Positions 24,460 through 36,541 are shown, counted from the first letter of the stretch. The stretch: DNA of 64,000 bases from Whalleya microplaca (GCA_022497155.1 MU385722.1:620001-684000); one strand, 5' to 3'. The notes: a model not told the origin generated them from the letters alone. Program-made: numbers and translations.

Positions 24460-25245
24460 ATGAAGGGAGTTGTCTCTTTCTTACTCTTTGGCCTTTGTGC
24501 CGCAGCTCCCGTCAACAAGGACGATGAGAAGCGTCAACTTTTCCCCACCGGGTGTAAGTTTATAACTCTACAATAAGATATAACTCGCTTACACATGTCT
24601 TACTTAGCTTGGTCGCTTCCCACTCCTAGTGGGCCTGTCCCTACTGCACCCTTCTCGCTCCCTACCTGGTTGCCAACTGAGTGGCCAACTGACTGTAAGA
24701 AAATGTGAACCCTTGCTCCCTTGGGAATATGAACTAACATGATTACTAGGGACGGACTGTGAGTTGTATAAGGGACTCTGTTATATCAGTCACATACTGA
24801 CCAAGTCATAACAGTTCCTACACCAACTGGTTCTGGTATGTTATGGGAGTCGCCGAAAGGCCAAGACCTCACCTAACAGAATCACAGGTCTGCCTTTCCC
24901 TACCAGCTGGGCCTTTCCCACGAGCTTCTCGATCCCCTCTGGGTTCTCCATTCCCACCGACTTCCCGATTCCTACAAGCTGGTCGATCCCTACCGACTTC
25001 TCGTTCCCAACGGCATTCCCGACTCCTACTGGAGGTCCAGGTAAGCAATAATGCCTTGTCTCGCGTATATAGTTTGGAAATTTGCTAATTCTTCACAGCT
25101 CGTAAGTTCTCTTATCATATATGAGAAACTTGTATCGCTAACAGTAATCAGAGCCCAAGCCTACTAAGAGCACCTGTGAGTTCCTCGCCACCCCTTACCA
25201 TTCATTATGATTCTTATCAAGTTCACCTCTAACGCATATGCAGAA
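24460..25245 (+). CDS. small secreted hexapeptide-repeat protein built from micro-exons
   Basis: My model is join(24460..24553, 24608..24694, 24750..24758, 24815..24835, 24888..25040, 25099..25101, 25152..25175, 25244..25245), 130 aa, with the TAA stop formed across the last junction. Every intron is 50-68 bases with GT..AG ends and a CTAAC/CTGAC-like branch site. All introns are phase 1, so every internal exon (87, 9, 21, 153, 3 and 24 bases) is a multiple of three. The 3-base exon CTC may instead be part of one 111-base intron. The product starts MKGVVSFLLFGLCAAAP (signal peptide) and has a Lys-Arg site (DDEKR) that a Kex2-type protease could cut. The rest is Pro/Thr/Ser/Trp-rich, with about seven hexapeptides of the form x-[FW]-x-[IF]-P-T. 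The function is unknown; a cell-wall or host-facing role is an inference. Confidence 0.65.
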
Positions 25246-26287
25246 ATATGAGTTTCAATTGAATCGCTTGCTTTATTGGTCTCCATTATTCTGACAAGTC
25301 TGGGGACAATTGAGTAGAGATTTGTTGTATCTGAAGCTCTGGAGAGTCGGATGGGTATTCTTATGGCAGAAATATAACTATCGTTCTGTACGTGCGTGAT
25401 AGACGCAGATTGCTAAATTTCAACTGAGTTATGTAATGTCAACATATGAATAGGGGTATTTAAACCCCCTATATCTATGACCTTACATGTGTCCCTAGCT
25501 GTTTGAGCCTTTGAAAGTGGTACAATAGTTGCTGTCTGTGTACTCGTTAGTTCTCAAGCTGCCCAAAACTTCTCATAACCTATCACAATCTAAGTATTGT
25601 GAGGCGTGAACCTATAAATATCGCTGGGAAGGTACATGTACGCATGGCATGGCCTTGCTTGACTTTGCAACGCTCATGATAGTAAGGTTCAAGTCCTCGA
25701 AAACAAACGGCATCCGCTACCCTGGTAAAGATAATAGATGAAGAAGGAACCCCAAAGAGAATTTAGAATATTGACTTCACATATTAAAATGTAGAGAATT
25801 CGATTCCTCATCTCCCATCTTGCACCTCACGTCCCATTGACAACCTGACGCCTGCAATCTTATAACCTAACCTAGGTTATCTTTCCTAAACACCTCCATT
25901 CTTAATACAAAAGCATCCGTATAAGCAAAAATCATCCTATTCCTTTTTTCTACAATCTCAGCCAGGTTTCTCGAGCTCCTGCATTTCTAATGCGTCTCAG
26001 GTCTTCCACCATTGCTTCATGACGTCCGCAGCGAATGCCAACGTCTACACCCCCATTGTCAAGAAAACGCGGAACAGCCACCAGGCTATCCGTACATATG
26101 AAACCTTATTTGGAGATTCTAATTTAATTGAGGTTCTTGTGTCTGGTCGCCAATCCGCAAAACCTTCATTTCTCGGAGTTTGGTTGACATTCACGCCATC
26201 TTTTGCTACGAAGCCCGAGACCACCTATCACTCTAAAGTTCTTGCGACTAACTGATAGACAATTTTGCATCGCTGTTGGCGAAGATA
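25246..26287. other. intergenic, promoter of the large membrane protein
   Basis: The 1 kb between the micro-exon gene and the large MFS-like gene has no supported coding region. A 78-codon frame at 26019-26255 lies just upstream of the ATG at 26288 and could be a leader peptide, but nothing else supports it. Confidence 0.45.
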
Positions 26288-29200
26288 ATGAACGACATGG
26301 AGCCTTCGTCTAAACGAAGCTTGCGTCCTAGCAGCTCGAATCCTTCGCTGAAGCCTATCAGCAACCGGCCACCATCTACCCGTTCCACAGGGTCAGGGGT
26401 CAGGCCCTACAGATATGGCTTGCTGAGACCCAACTTTTCGCGCGAGCATTCGGTGGAGAAGGAATCGCCTGTGCCCCCAGTCTTGACGACTCAGGAGACA
26501 TCAGAGTTAATAGGTCGGGATATCACTCAGAAGCCTAAGCATCGGCGCATCTCAATTCCGACACGGAAGTCTTCCAAAGCGGATCTCATGCCTCAGTACC
26601 AACAAACATTGCCCATCAGCGAGTCCCCGCAGCCATCGAGAGTCTGCATTGATCCAGCCATGCACCCTCCAGGTACACATGCGAAAGTACATCATCCTGG
26701 TTTGGTCACAGGTGCAGACTACTGCGACGCGGGACTCCCCGTTGAACGTGAATCTCCAATCCGGTCGCCACCAAGCACCACTTCCTATGCTAGCCTAGCA
26801 AGCACTACCTTAACTGGGCAGGTGCACCATCTCCTTACTTGCGGGGACCCGTTGGAGGAGCTGGTTGATGTCTCCGATCATATCCACGGAGACCATAGCT
26901 CTATTGTCAAGGTTCGGCCCACTATGGAGCGACTCTACAGTGATGAAAGTCACCACGGCCACCATAATATCTCAAAAGTCCAGCCTACTCGTGTTGACGT
27001 CGAAGAGAAAAAGGCGAAATACCAAAGCGATACTGCCACTCCAGAACACCACACTCCAGAGATCATGCTAGAGGATCTCTACCACAGTCATGCACCTAAA
27101 GTTCGCCCGTTTCTGGATAGCACTTCATTCCAGGACCCTGAACATCATTATTTCCCTAATGATGCTCATGAAGGACATACCTGGATTGACAAGGCGCAGC
27201 CTTACCATGAGTCGTCAGCTCTATTGGCCGAGACGGAGCAGAACTCCATTCCAAGAGTAGTCGTGCATAAGCAAAGCGAACAGCCCTCGCAGAAGTCAGA
27301 GTCGTCAAAAGAAACGGCATACTGGGGGTTCCTACCGAAACTAGGAGATAAGAGAAACGACTCTTCTCATTCTGCTGTCAACGTTGAGAGTCATTCACCC
27401 CCATATCTCGAGCACCTCGAGAGCATTAAAGCCCAAACCAGGTCACAAGATCAGTCTATTCCAATTCCGCCTACCGAACCCCGGTCATCGTTCAGCGCTA
27501 GCCAATATTCAGCTTCTCAAGGAAGCTCCAATCTTGTCTCCAAGGCTGTTGCAAAGCTCGCCGGGTCAAGTATCAGTCAAGAGAATGTACGTCATAGCAA
27601 CGAAAGTATGGTAGAACTCGGAACACCGATGGTGAATTCTAGTGTCTTGGAGGAAAGCTCTGTTTCTCAAGATCGTGCAAAGAAGAGTTTGGGGTCGACA
27701 CCCTCTATATCGCTAACTCATCAAGCCTCTTCGAAATATGAGAGCGACCAATCGAAGCAACATTCAGTTCCTGGGAAGATTGACCCTGGACGTACTATTA
27801 CTTGGCTCCGTGAGCTTCTAGGTTACCCGGAGTCAAGTGGCCCGAAATTCACCAAGTTACCCGAGAAATCCCATCCGAGGCATCAGGATCATGAAGACTA
27901 TCCTAAAAGGGAAAGGGGCTCGATACCGTCTAGGGTGACTACTTTCTCAGGGGAGAATGCAGCTGATGCCGACGTGATGGATGCAGCGATGCAAAATCTT
28001 GAGGAGCTGCTGAATGAGGCATTATATCTCGCTAATGAAGTTCCCGAAAAAGACTATTGTGGACATGTCAACGACGGAAATCTGCCACCTCGTTTCCAGG
28101 ACACATCGGACGAGGTTCATAGATCATCTGAACCACTGAGTGTTCGCGAGAGTCTTCAAAGCGATTCGAACGATACTGTACATGAGTTGATACTGACCGG
28201 AACACCGCCAAATATCCATGTCGGCGTTGTCGAAGGCCTTGTTCATGGTTGCGAGGCCTTGCCCCTAAGGTCGGTAAAACGCCTCGGGTTGGGGAAACCT
28301 GATATGCGAAATGGCAATATTAGAGGGCCAAACCTCCCAGATAGAAAATCTAGCGCATGGAGTAGACTATCTAGCCGACGTGGCCTCCGAAAAGCTGTGC
28401 GAGAGTCGACGGGCGGCGATACGATACGGCACCACCCTCTGGATGATGATTGCGTCCTACCTATGCCAAAGAGACAGCATGCGGATAACAAAGACAATTC
28501 CACGGAGACTATCGATCGCCACACTAAAGACGTCCCAAATCGCAGAGAGGTTAGAGATTATATCCGTACGTTTCACCAGCCACCGATCGGGCCACGGAAC
28601 AGTTCAAGAAACCTGCTCGAAGATGCCACTGCTCAAAGGATCTATGACCAATCCCGGCGAGACACCCAGGTTACCGGAATCCGTCGCCGAGACGTAGACG
28701 TCTGTAGCTTCGATGGAAGCACATCCGACAATGTAATAGATTTCTCCACCCAATACAACGCCAACGATACGCAAAGAAGAGGCAATTCAGGCGTTGGAGC
28801 ATCAAGCCGCAGCAACAATCACAACCTCTCTGCAGGAAATACAGGATCTTCCCAGAGAAGAGCAGCGCCCAGGCGGACTCACGAACTGCGCAACATCAGC
28901 CTTCGAAGAAGGTCGCATGTCAGTATCAGAGATGGGCAAAAGTTTAGCCTTACCAAGTCTGTCAAACGACAACCTCCTATCGCCCGTGACTGGTCTCCTA
29001 GCCGGAAAAGACTAGTCGCCTCAGTTGCGTGCCTCAGCACTGCCTTGATAGGGGTTCTCGTTGGGATATACGCAGGCCTGGTTCCATCGATTCAATACTA
29101 CATTACTGACCTCCACCACTACGCAATCATTGGGAATGTTGCATTGTACCTTGGCATGGCTCTCTCGACCTTTTTCTGCTGGCCACTATCCCTGCTACAT

Positions 29201-31585
29201 GGTCGCAAAACGTACATTGTTTGCAGTCTGTGCCTAGCCATGCCGTTACTATTCCCACAAGCGATTGCTGTCAGTGTGCCGAGGTCCCCATACACCAGCG
29301 TCTGGAGGTGGGCTTTACTCTTTCCCAGGGGCCTAATGGGATGTGCATTAGGTTTCGCCAACGTGAACTTCCATTCGATCCTCACTGACCTTTTTGGTGC
29401 CTCTCTGATGAGCACGAGCCCTCATCAGGAAGTAGTCGACCACTGCGATGTAAGAAGGCATGGGAGCGGGCTTGGTGTCTGGCTTGGTATCTGGACTTGG
29501 TGCTTCATCGGCTCTCTGGGGGTCGGCTTCTTGGTTGGTGCCTTGGTGATTGACTCTTTGGAGCCGTCCTGGGGCCTCTACATCAGCATCATTTGTATTG
29601 GGGTTGTCCTTGTTCTAAACGTTCTCTGCCCCGAAGTTCGGCGTTCGGCCTGGAGACGGTCTGTAGCCGAAGTCAGAATTGGCTCTTCAATGTCCCGACG
29701 AGTAGCTCGGGGTGAAATCATGATGCACCGAGTCCAAGATGGACCAAAATGGTAGGGCCAAGAAGTCTATCATGGAGCCGCCCTTTCCCTTGAGATGCTT
29801 CGTCAACCTGGCTTCGCTATCATGGCCGTGTACTCCGCATGGATATATTCTCAAGCCGTCCTCATTATTGTAGTAAGTGGGTCAATCTGTTTCAAGGCTT
29901 TGCACTTAGGCTAACACTGGCAGCTTCTGGGTGCTCTTTCTTCCAGGCACTATCGCTTCCGGCCTCCTTTGGTGGGAGCCTGCGTATCGTCGGTTGCTCT
30001 CGGTGCACTTACGGCAGTACCTTTCCAGAAAGCAAATTTGTTCTCGCGCTCTCGTTCTACGGGGCCGGTAACAAACAGTATGACCTTTGACAGAAAGGTA
30101 ACTTGGACCTCTCACCTAGTTCGCCGCGCTACCTTTGTACTCCTGCTCCCAATTGTCGGCGTCTTATACACTGTTGTCTCCTCTGGGCCACCTGTGAATA
30201 TTGCCCTTCCTTGCATCTTTGCGTCCAAAATCGGGTTCTTGTCATGTCTTGCAATATCCGAGTGCAATGGTATCTTGATGGAGACATGGGACTGCTCTGA
30301 TCTACAACCGGGTATGACTGGGCGCCCGAGGTCCTCCAAGGACGGTAAAAAGCGTACCAACTACTCGTCCTTCCCTCGTGTTACGGCTGGGTGGAATGTC
30401 ATTCATAGCATTGGCTTTGTATTTGCTGCAGGGGCGACTGGAATTGGCGGCATGGTCACCCGCAATCTCGGCCAAAGAGCTGCAACTGGCATTGCGGCGG
30501 GTATACTGCTTATTCTCACCCTTGGACTCTTAGGGGTTCTCGCTCGATTCCGAAGAATCCAAATCATTCCAAATTCGAAGAGCATGGAAATGGACAGGTG
30601 GACTGATGAACGTCGGGACAGTCTCCGCCGTCGCGTTACTGCAATCGCTGATGCAAAGGCCGCTGGCAAGGATGTCTCTGAGGTTCCTGAAGATGATGTT
30701 GGTTAGAGACCCATCATCCTTGGTAACCCGTCCGAGAAGTTTCGTCGCATGAATATTCTCGAACTAGGTTCTTTAACGAGGTGGAGCGAGATCCGCAAGA
30801 AGAACCGTCTAATCGACGAAGGGGTTCGCCTCAATAAACAGACGGTTTACATGGCTCGCGATGAAATCGGACGGCGAGCAGATGAGTTCATAGATGACAT
30901 TCATAACAGCGCAGAGAGGTTCACTGATCTTGTTCGCAAAGTGAGCAAAAGGAGTCTACGAAGCAAACGTAGCCACGACAGTGACAAGGATAATCATTCC
31001 CAAGTTGAGCGTGAGGACGTTGGTCCTCTAGGTCCGCCAGGAGCTGGGCTTGAGCACCAACATACTCAATTGCCCCGTAATGTGTACTACGAACGAGAAT
31101 GTGTCATGGGTCAGACTGTCCCAGAGGAAACTGAAGAGGTTTCATCCGTGGACGGTGGATCGGATGATGACTACTCGAGAAATCGCGCTCCGGATCACGC
31201 ATCGCACATGACGCCCAAGGTACAGCCATACTTGGGCTTCGAAAGGCAAGAGACCCATGGCGGCAGCGGAGACTACGTGATTGACATGGACGCCTCTCGA
31301 CGAGAGCACGCTTTCCACATGCAACCAAAGGTCAGGCCTGCCGACCCAGACGGCTCGGAGCACAGGGAACAGCACGGCGCGCACATGCAGAACAAAGTCA
31401 AGTCGGCTGATAGGGAGTTAGTGAACCTCAGCCATGAACACGGCGCTGAGAGCAAGGTCAGACCCGCAGATATCGAATTGGAGAACTTGGCTCAGGAGCA
31501 CGGCGCCCATATGAACGAGAGCAAGGTGAAACCGGCAGATGTGGAGTTCGAGGATGTCGACCTGGGAAGCAAGAAAAAGCGTTGA
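26288..31585 (+). CDS. very large MFS-like membrane protein interrupted by two in-frame TAG codons
   Basis: The frame is join(26288..29872, 29924..31585), 1748 codons with TAG at 29753-29755 (codon 1156) and 30704-30706 (codon 1456). The 51-base intron contains a stop, so it must be removed. The first 900 residues are hydrophilic and low in complexity. A 12-helix-like domain follows (RKRLVASVACLSTALIGVLVG onwards, LHGRKTYIVCSL at the A-loop position), resembling fungal MFS transporters of the polyamine/drug type, then a charged tail. Short H..KV[RQ]P motifs occur before and after the membrane domain. The first TAG follows a Trp codon (KW*GQEVYHG) inside a helix-rich stretch, and the second reads DDVG*RPIILGNPSEK. 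No splice sites can remove either one. Editing of UAG to UGG, stop readthrough or a recent pseudogene are the options. ATG 26288 is the first ATG of the frame. Confidence 0.7.
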
Positions 31586-32552
31586 TTCATACTTGGGCTT
31601 GGAGGTTTAGGCGAGGCTAGGGAAGACTATGAGGCGAAGCATGTCAAAGTCGAGATTGTCAAGAATGGGACGTAGAGAGTAGAAATACTTGTATTCCTAG
31701 AACTAGAATGAATATTCTGCATACTTATCTGCGTTTCTCTGTGCCGTTATTACGTTGGGTGGTGAGCATTGCTTAGAGATAAAACTGACTTCCCTTATTT
31801 TCGGCATATTTGATCACTTTTAGCATTGGTTTGGTCCTGGTGGTATGGGGTAAGCTGAAGTCCACGGAACGAGGAACAAGATGATACGGTGCTGAGTTTC
31901 ACGTTATTCTAAAGGCGATCCAGATTTAGTTCCTAATCACGAGTATAGTCCTAGAAATTTGTCCGATGTAACCTCGTTTATGACACCTTAGCTAATCTCA
32001 ATAATAATGTCAATCCAATTAGCAAGACAAAAAGAGCATTCCAGCACGCAGCGTATGATCATCCAAAGATATACCTAGCGAGACATATATACCGGAAAAG
32101 TGATAATAGTCCCCTGATAGAATACGTGATAGGGAGCTTGGAACTATCTATAACTTTCCGAGGGCCATGGTAGTCGGATTGATTTATAATCTCGGCGGAA
32201 TGTTCGTTCCGTCTCACCAGGCACGGGCAGTTAAGCCAAGAGCCTCTCCCGTCTACATTAATAATATATGTGCAACGAGGTGTCAGTAGTCGAGCGTATT
32301 CAGGATTGCAGAAACATTGGACGTAGGTCTCCAGCAAATAAATAGCCAAGAGGAAAGCTGACACCTAGTTTCCTTAAAGTCCAGGGCCCTCGGGAATCCT
32401 TTACAACCTCTTTACCCCTCACGTGTGCGTTATCAGCAATATCTAATGTGGCCTGATGGCCTTGCATGACATAAAGCTGTGAGGATCTCCGGATAATCAA
32501 AAGTAGAAAAATGTTTTAACATATACCATTATTCTTGTCATATATCTACACC
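31586..32552. other. intergenic, no gene seen
   Basis: About 1 kb holding the 3' flank of the MFS-like gene and the promoter of the SDR. No coding region is supported. Confidence 0.45.
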
Positions 32553-33484
32553 ATGGACCCAACAATTGTATTGATCAGTGGCGCCAACCGGGGATTAGGC
32601 AAGGGACTCCTGCAAAGGTATCTTGCGAGACCCAACTACATCGTCATCGCTGCCAATCGCGACCCCGGTCATGCCACATCTAAGGCTCTCGCTGAGTTGC
32701 CGACAGGTGCAGGAAGTCGCCTGGTCGTCGTCAAGAGCGATGCCTCAGTCGAGTCGGACGCTTTGGAAGCTGTCAAGCAGCTCACTGCGCAGGGAATCGA
32801 CCACTTGGATATCGTGATTGCCAACGCCGGCGTCTCGTACATTTGGCCTAAGGTCTCTGAGATCAAGATAGCAGACCTGCAAGGGCACATCACGCCAAAT
32901 GTTTATGGTGTCATTTGGCTCTTCCAGGCTACGCTCCCGCTTTTGCTCAAGTCGAAGAGTCCGAAATGGATCACTATGGGCTCTACGGCCGGATGGCTCG
33001 AGGTGAGCAACCCCCATTCTTCTATGCACGGCAAGAACTTCTCATGAACAGTCCCTAGCTAACCACTGAGACAACTTTAGTAAGACACCAACTTCTATTA
33101 TTTATCCTGTAGACTGTCACGTTACCTTCGTCCATCATACCCAGGTATCCCCCTCCGTCGCTGGTAGACAAATGACTTATGCATGCAACCCATAGGAAGC
33201 AACTACCCATCCCCAACGCAGCGTACGGAACGTCTAAGGTTGCCGTACACTGGCTGACGAAGAGGATGGACGCGGAAGAGGAGAAGGTCGCCGCTTTCGT
33301 GCTGGACCCTGGCTGGTGCCAGACCGAACTTGGCAATAGGGGCGCGAAGTATTTTGGAATGGATCAAGCCTCTGTTGACGTCGATGAATCTTGTGATGGA
33401 ATGATGCGGCTGATCGACGCCGCTACGAAGGAGTCCCACGGCGGTAGGATGTGGGAATACACGGGCGAACAGTTACCCTGGTAG
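32553..33484 (+). CDS. short-chain dehydrogenase/reductase (SDR)
   Basis: The gene is join(32553..33002, 33200..33484), 244 aa. The cofactor-binding turn SGANRGLG (TGxxxGxG type) is near the N-terminus, IANAG forms the central NAG motif, a Ser lies in MGSTAG, and the catalytic pair is in YGTSK. The family reduces or oxidises carbonyl/hydroxyl groups with NAD(P). The substrate cannot be read from sequence; the small size and PGW motif resemble C-factor-like classical SDRs. The 197-base intron is long for this window and needs an AAG acceptor to keep the frame (TAG four bases earlier does not), so the exact junction is less certain. No co-directional partner gene is close. Confidence 0.8.
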
Positions 33485-34400
33485 ATCGCGCTCGTGGGTG
33501 TGATATGTCCAATACCTACGAATATAGTTTTCTGTCTTATATCTCATTGTACATAGGACAGCGACTATTGTGATGATGGTAGAATATTTGGTGGAAGTCT
33601 CATTTGCTAGATGACTAAGGCTAAGCCTGGAACTTGATTGTCTCGCGATGGTCACCGATCTGTAGACTTTGATGCGCAGTCGACTATCAATACAAGCTCT
33701 CTTATCACGGTAAAGAACTAATCAGATAATAAGAGTCCAGTGGTATCAGAATTGTGAGAACGGGCTGCGATCGATAGCCTAGGCTTACCCTCAACAAGCC
33801 TCAAAAGGAACTGAGCGGGAGCAAAATGCAGGAGCGGGAATCAGATGCCAAGGATTAGAGGTTGGACCCGAGCCTTCGGGACCTAAGGAATCGGACGGCA
33901 GGAAGCAGGATGTCGCGATCCTTTTACATCAACCCATAAATTATCTCAAGCGATCTGTGCCGATTCAAGCGTTTATGTAGATGGTAGTCCCTTTTACGCA
34001 TTCGAAGTTCTCAAAGTCTAATTTGTGTTTTCCCCACAATCAATACGACGCCAGCTTTTCCTCTTCCAGTAATGCTACAGAGCCCCGGTACTATGTTTTA
34101 ACGTTGGATGAACTTAAGGTTGTTAATTTGTTTCACATGTGAAGCACTAGAGAATTCTACCTAGGCAGCTCGTGCTGTGTTGAGGGCGTTTTATGGTGGG
34201 GGTCTGTTAAGTTGGCCAATGGTGTACCTGATGTCACTCAACAATCGAAGGTGTAATAAGCACCCGGCATCGTACCTAGATCTACTTATATTAATCGAGC
34301 CACGGCAATCTAAAGTTATGTATCTGGGATTTCCCTTTCGAGATACTGCGAAGGCTTATACTTCACCTTCGAGCACCTCCTCTCATAGGAAGTCGACACG
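33485..34400. other. intergenic, no gene seen
   Basis: This interval holds the 3' flank of the SDR and the promoter of the alpha/beta hydrolase. No frame here has supporting features. Confidence 0.45.
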
Positions 34401-35477
34401 ATGATAGGGACATCCGTTTGGGACTACGTCTTCATCCGGACATGCATATTCTTCCTGCATTTGGTAGCGCCCCTCAGCGTCCTCTATCTGGTGACAAGCC
34501 TGTTCATCCCCCTTCCGTTTGGTATCCCCCGCGTATTAGAAGTATGGATCGCTCTCGAGGCGGCCTTCTACCTGGTCGTCTACCTGCCCCGCAAAGCCTA
34601 CCTGCAGAGGGCCACGACGCACCCCGTGCCCCCCTGCCGCGAAGATCGCCGGAAGCTGTTCCGGCGCTGCCACAGTACCATCCCGGACCTGGACCGGTAC
34701 TTGACCAAGTGGTTCCAGGATGCACCCGCGGCCGAGATTAAGCGGGAGAACATCAAGGACTTCTTCCGGTGGGCCTTCTTGAACACCGGAGAGCTTGATT
34801 CGGGGCACGAGGAGGAGCTGGATGAGTATGTCGGGGAGCTGGAGAAGATGCTAGGCAGGGAACTGGAACCCGGACGCGGCAACGCGAAGTGCCTCCGGTT
34901 GACGCTCGACGAGGTCGACATGCTGCATCGGAGCTTGACGTGGTATTTGGTGCGTCCCAACAGGAAAACCCCGGGTTTCCGCCTCTTGGTATGGAACAGA
35001 CTAGTCTAGGTTACTAACATGTCTCAATTCTATAGTGTGTGTTCATTGTCGACACCGTAGCATCTGGTTACCTGCGCTACTACTCCTTTGATTTTCATCG
35101 CACTCCACTCGCCCGGTCTCACTCCGTCTTCCCCCTACGCCCCTTCAATCTCTTCACCACCCATCTCTCCCCGGCCAAGACTCTCACTTACTGGCACCGG
35201 CCACACACCTCCAAGACGAGGATCCCAATTCTGTTCATCCACGGCATCGGTATTGGACTCTACCCATATGTCAATTTTTTGTCGGAACTCAATGCCCAAA
35301 TTAGTGAGGATTCTCCGGATGGACAGGTTGGGATTATCGCCGTGGAAATCATGTCAGTGAGTTTCAGGATAACGAGCGAGTCGATGTTAAAGGGTGAGAT
35401 GTGTGAAGAGATTGATTCTATATTAAAAGCGCATGGGTGGGATAAATTCGTGCTAGTGTCGCATTCGTATGTGCCGT

Positions 35478-35539
<62 letters not shown>

Positions 35540-36300
35540 CGGCNNNNNNNNNNATAGGGTGAGTTGTGTTAAGATTTTTATTCTATTTTAACCGCGCATG
35601 GGTGGGATAAATTCGTGCTTGTGTCGCATTCGTCTGTGCCGTGCCCCCCCTCCCCCCCCCCCAAATCTGCTCTTCTTCCTCTACTCCTTCGCCACTGCTA
35701 ACATGTTCATGTTCACTATATACAGCTACGGAAGCATCATTGCTACCCACCTCCTTCACACTTCTCATATCGCAGAGAAGATCGGACCGATACTATTCAT
35801 TGATCCAGTCTCCTTCCTGCTCCATCTACCAGATGTGGCGTATAACTTTGTAATGGCCTTCCGTCTCTCACTGCTAATAATTCTGAGCCACGTACTGATT
35901 CCTTCAGATGTGCCGTAAGCCCACACGCGCCAATGAGCACCAGCTCTCCTACTTCGCCTCCAAGGACATGGGCGTCTCACACACCCTATCTCGGCGCTTC
36001 TTCTGGGCCGACAATATCATGTGGAAGGAAGATCTCAAGAACCATCACGTCACAGTATCGCTGGCCGGCAGAGATCTAATCGTCGACGCCAAAGTTATTG
36101 CGGCGTATCTAATAGGCGAAGAGAACTGGACGCCGGAGGCTGGAGGAAGCGATTACGGTGTATGGAAAGGGGATACATTGGGTGTATTGTGGTTTCAGCA
36201 ATTAGATCATGCACAGGTGTTTGATAAGAAGAGGACAAGGGCGAAGTTGGTGAGTGTTGTCCAGAAGTACTGTGCTCGGGATTACAAGACGGGGACTTGA
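34401..36300 (+). CDS. alpha/beta hydrolase with N-terminal membrane segments
   Basis: The model is join(34401..34949, 35036..35466, 35726..35849, 35908..36300), 498 aa. Two or three hydrophobic helices start the protein (FIRTCIFFLHLVAPLSVLYLVTSLFIPL and a second near residue 50). The hydrolase fold follows, with FIHGIGIG as the oxyanion-loop HG motif and the nucleophile elbow VSHS|YG split by the second intron. DPVSFLLHLPDVAYNF and an ADNIMWKEDL segment follow, as in a fungal family of uncharacterised hydrolases. A late His (about QLDHAQVF) may complete the triad. The second intron (35467-35725) contains the poly-G run and N gap, so its length here is not real. An alternative donor at 34989 would add 13 residues. 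Substrate unknown; lipid esters are a guess. Confidence 0.8.
35479..35553. other. poly-G run plus 10-base N gap (assembly artefact)
   Basis: About 60 consecutive G, then CGGC and ten N, lie inside the second intron of the hydrolase gene. The sequence after the gap (35554-35646) repeats, with scattered errors, the roughly 90 bases before the G run, including GCATGGGTGGGATAAATTCG and the start of the intron. Two read ends overlapping the same place were apparently not merged. Long G runs are typical of dark cycles in two-colour sequencing. The true intron probably continues into the C-rich tract at 35643-35662. Confidence 0.85.
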
Positions 36301-36541
36301 GTGGGTTACTCGGCCTGTAAAGTAAGACTAAATATAGATTTACAGCATAACTTATGGGAAAACCACAACTGCTTTAAATTGGCAGATATAAGGACGGTCT
36401 CAATTTAACTGCGTTGATCTAAGACTGATACCTCTCATCCTTTCTACTCACATTCCAACACTGAGGCAAGCCGTGGGTTCAACCCCATGAGATCTTAAAT
36501 ATCATCTAATACCCATTTAATTATGACATCGCTACTACTTG

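Noticed and set aside
29740..29770. An intron removing the first TAG of the MFS-like gene
   Set aside because: The only nearby GT (GTAGGG) has no branch site or acceptor at a legal distance that keeps the frame.
36465..36500. tRNA-like string GTGGGTTCAACCCCAT
   Set aside because: It resembles a T-arm, but no acceptor stem, D-arm or anticodon arm can be folded around it.
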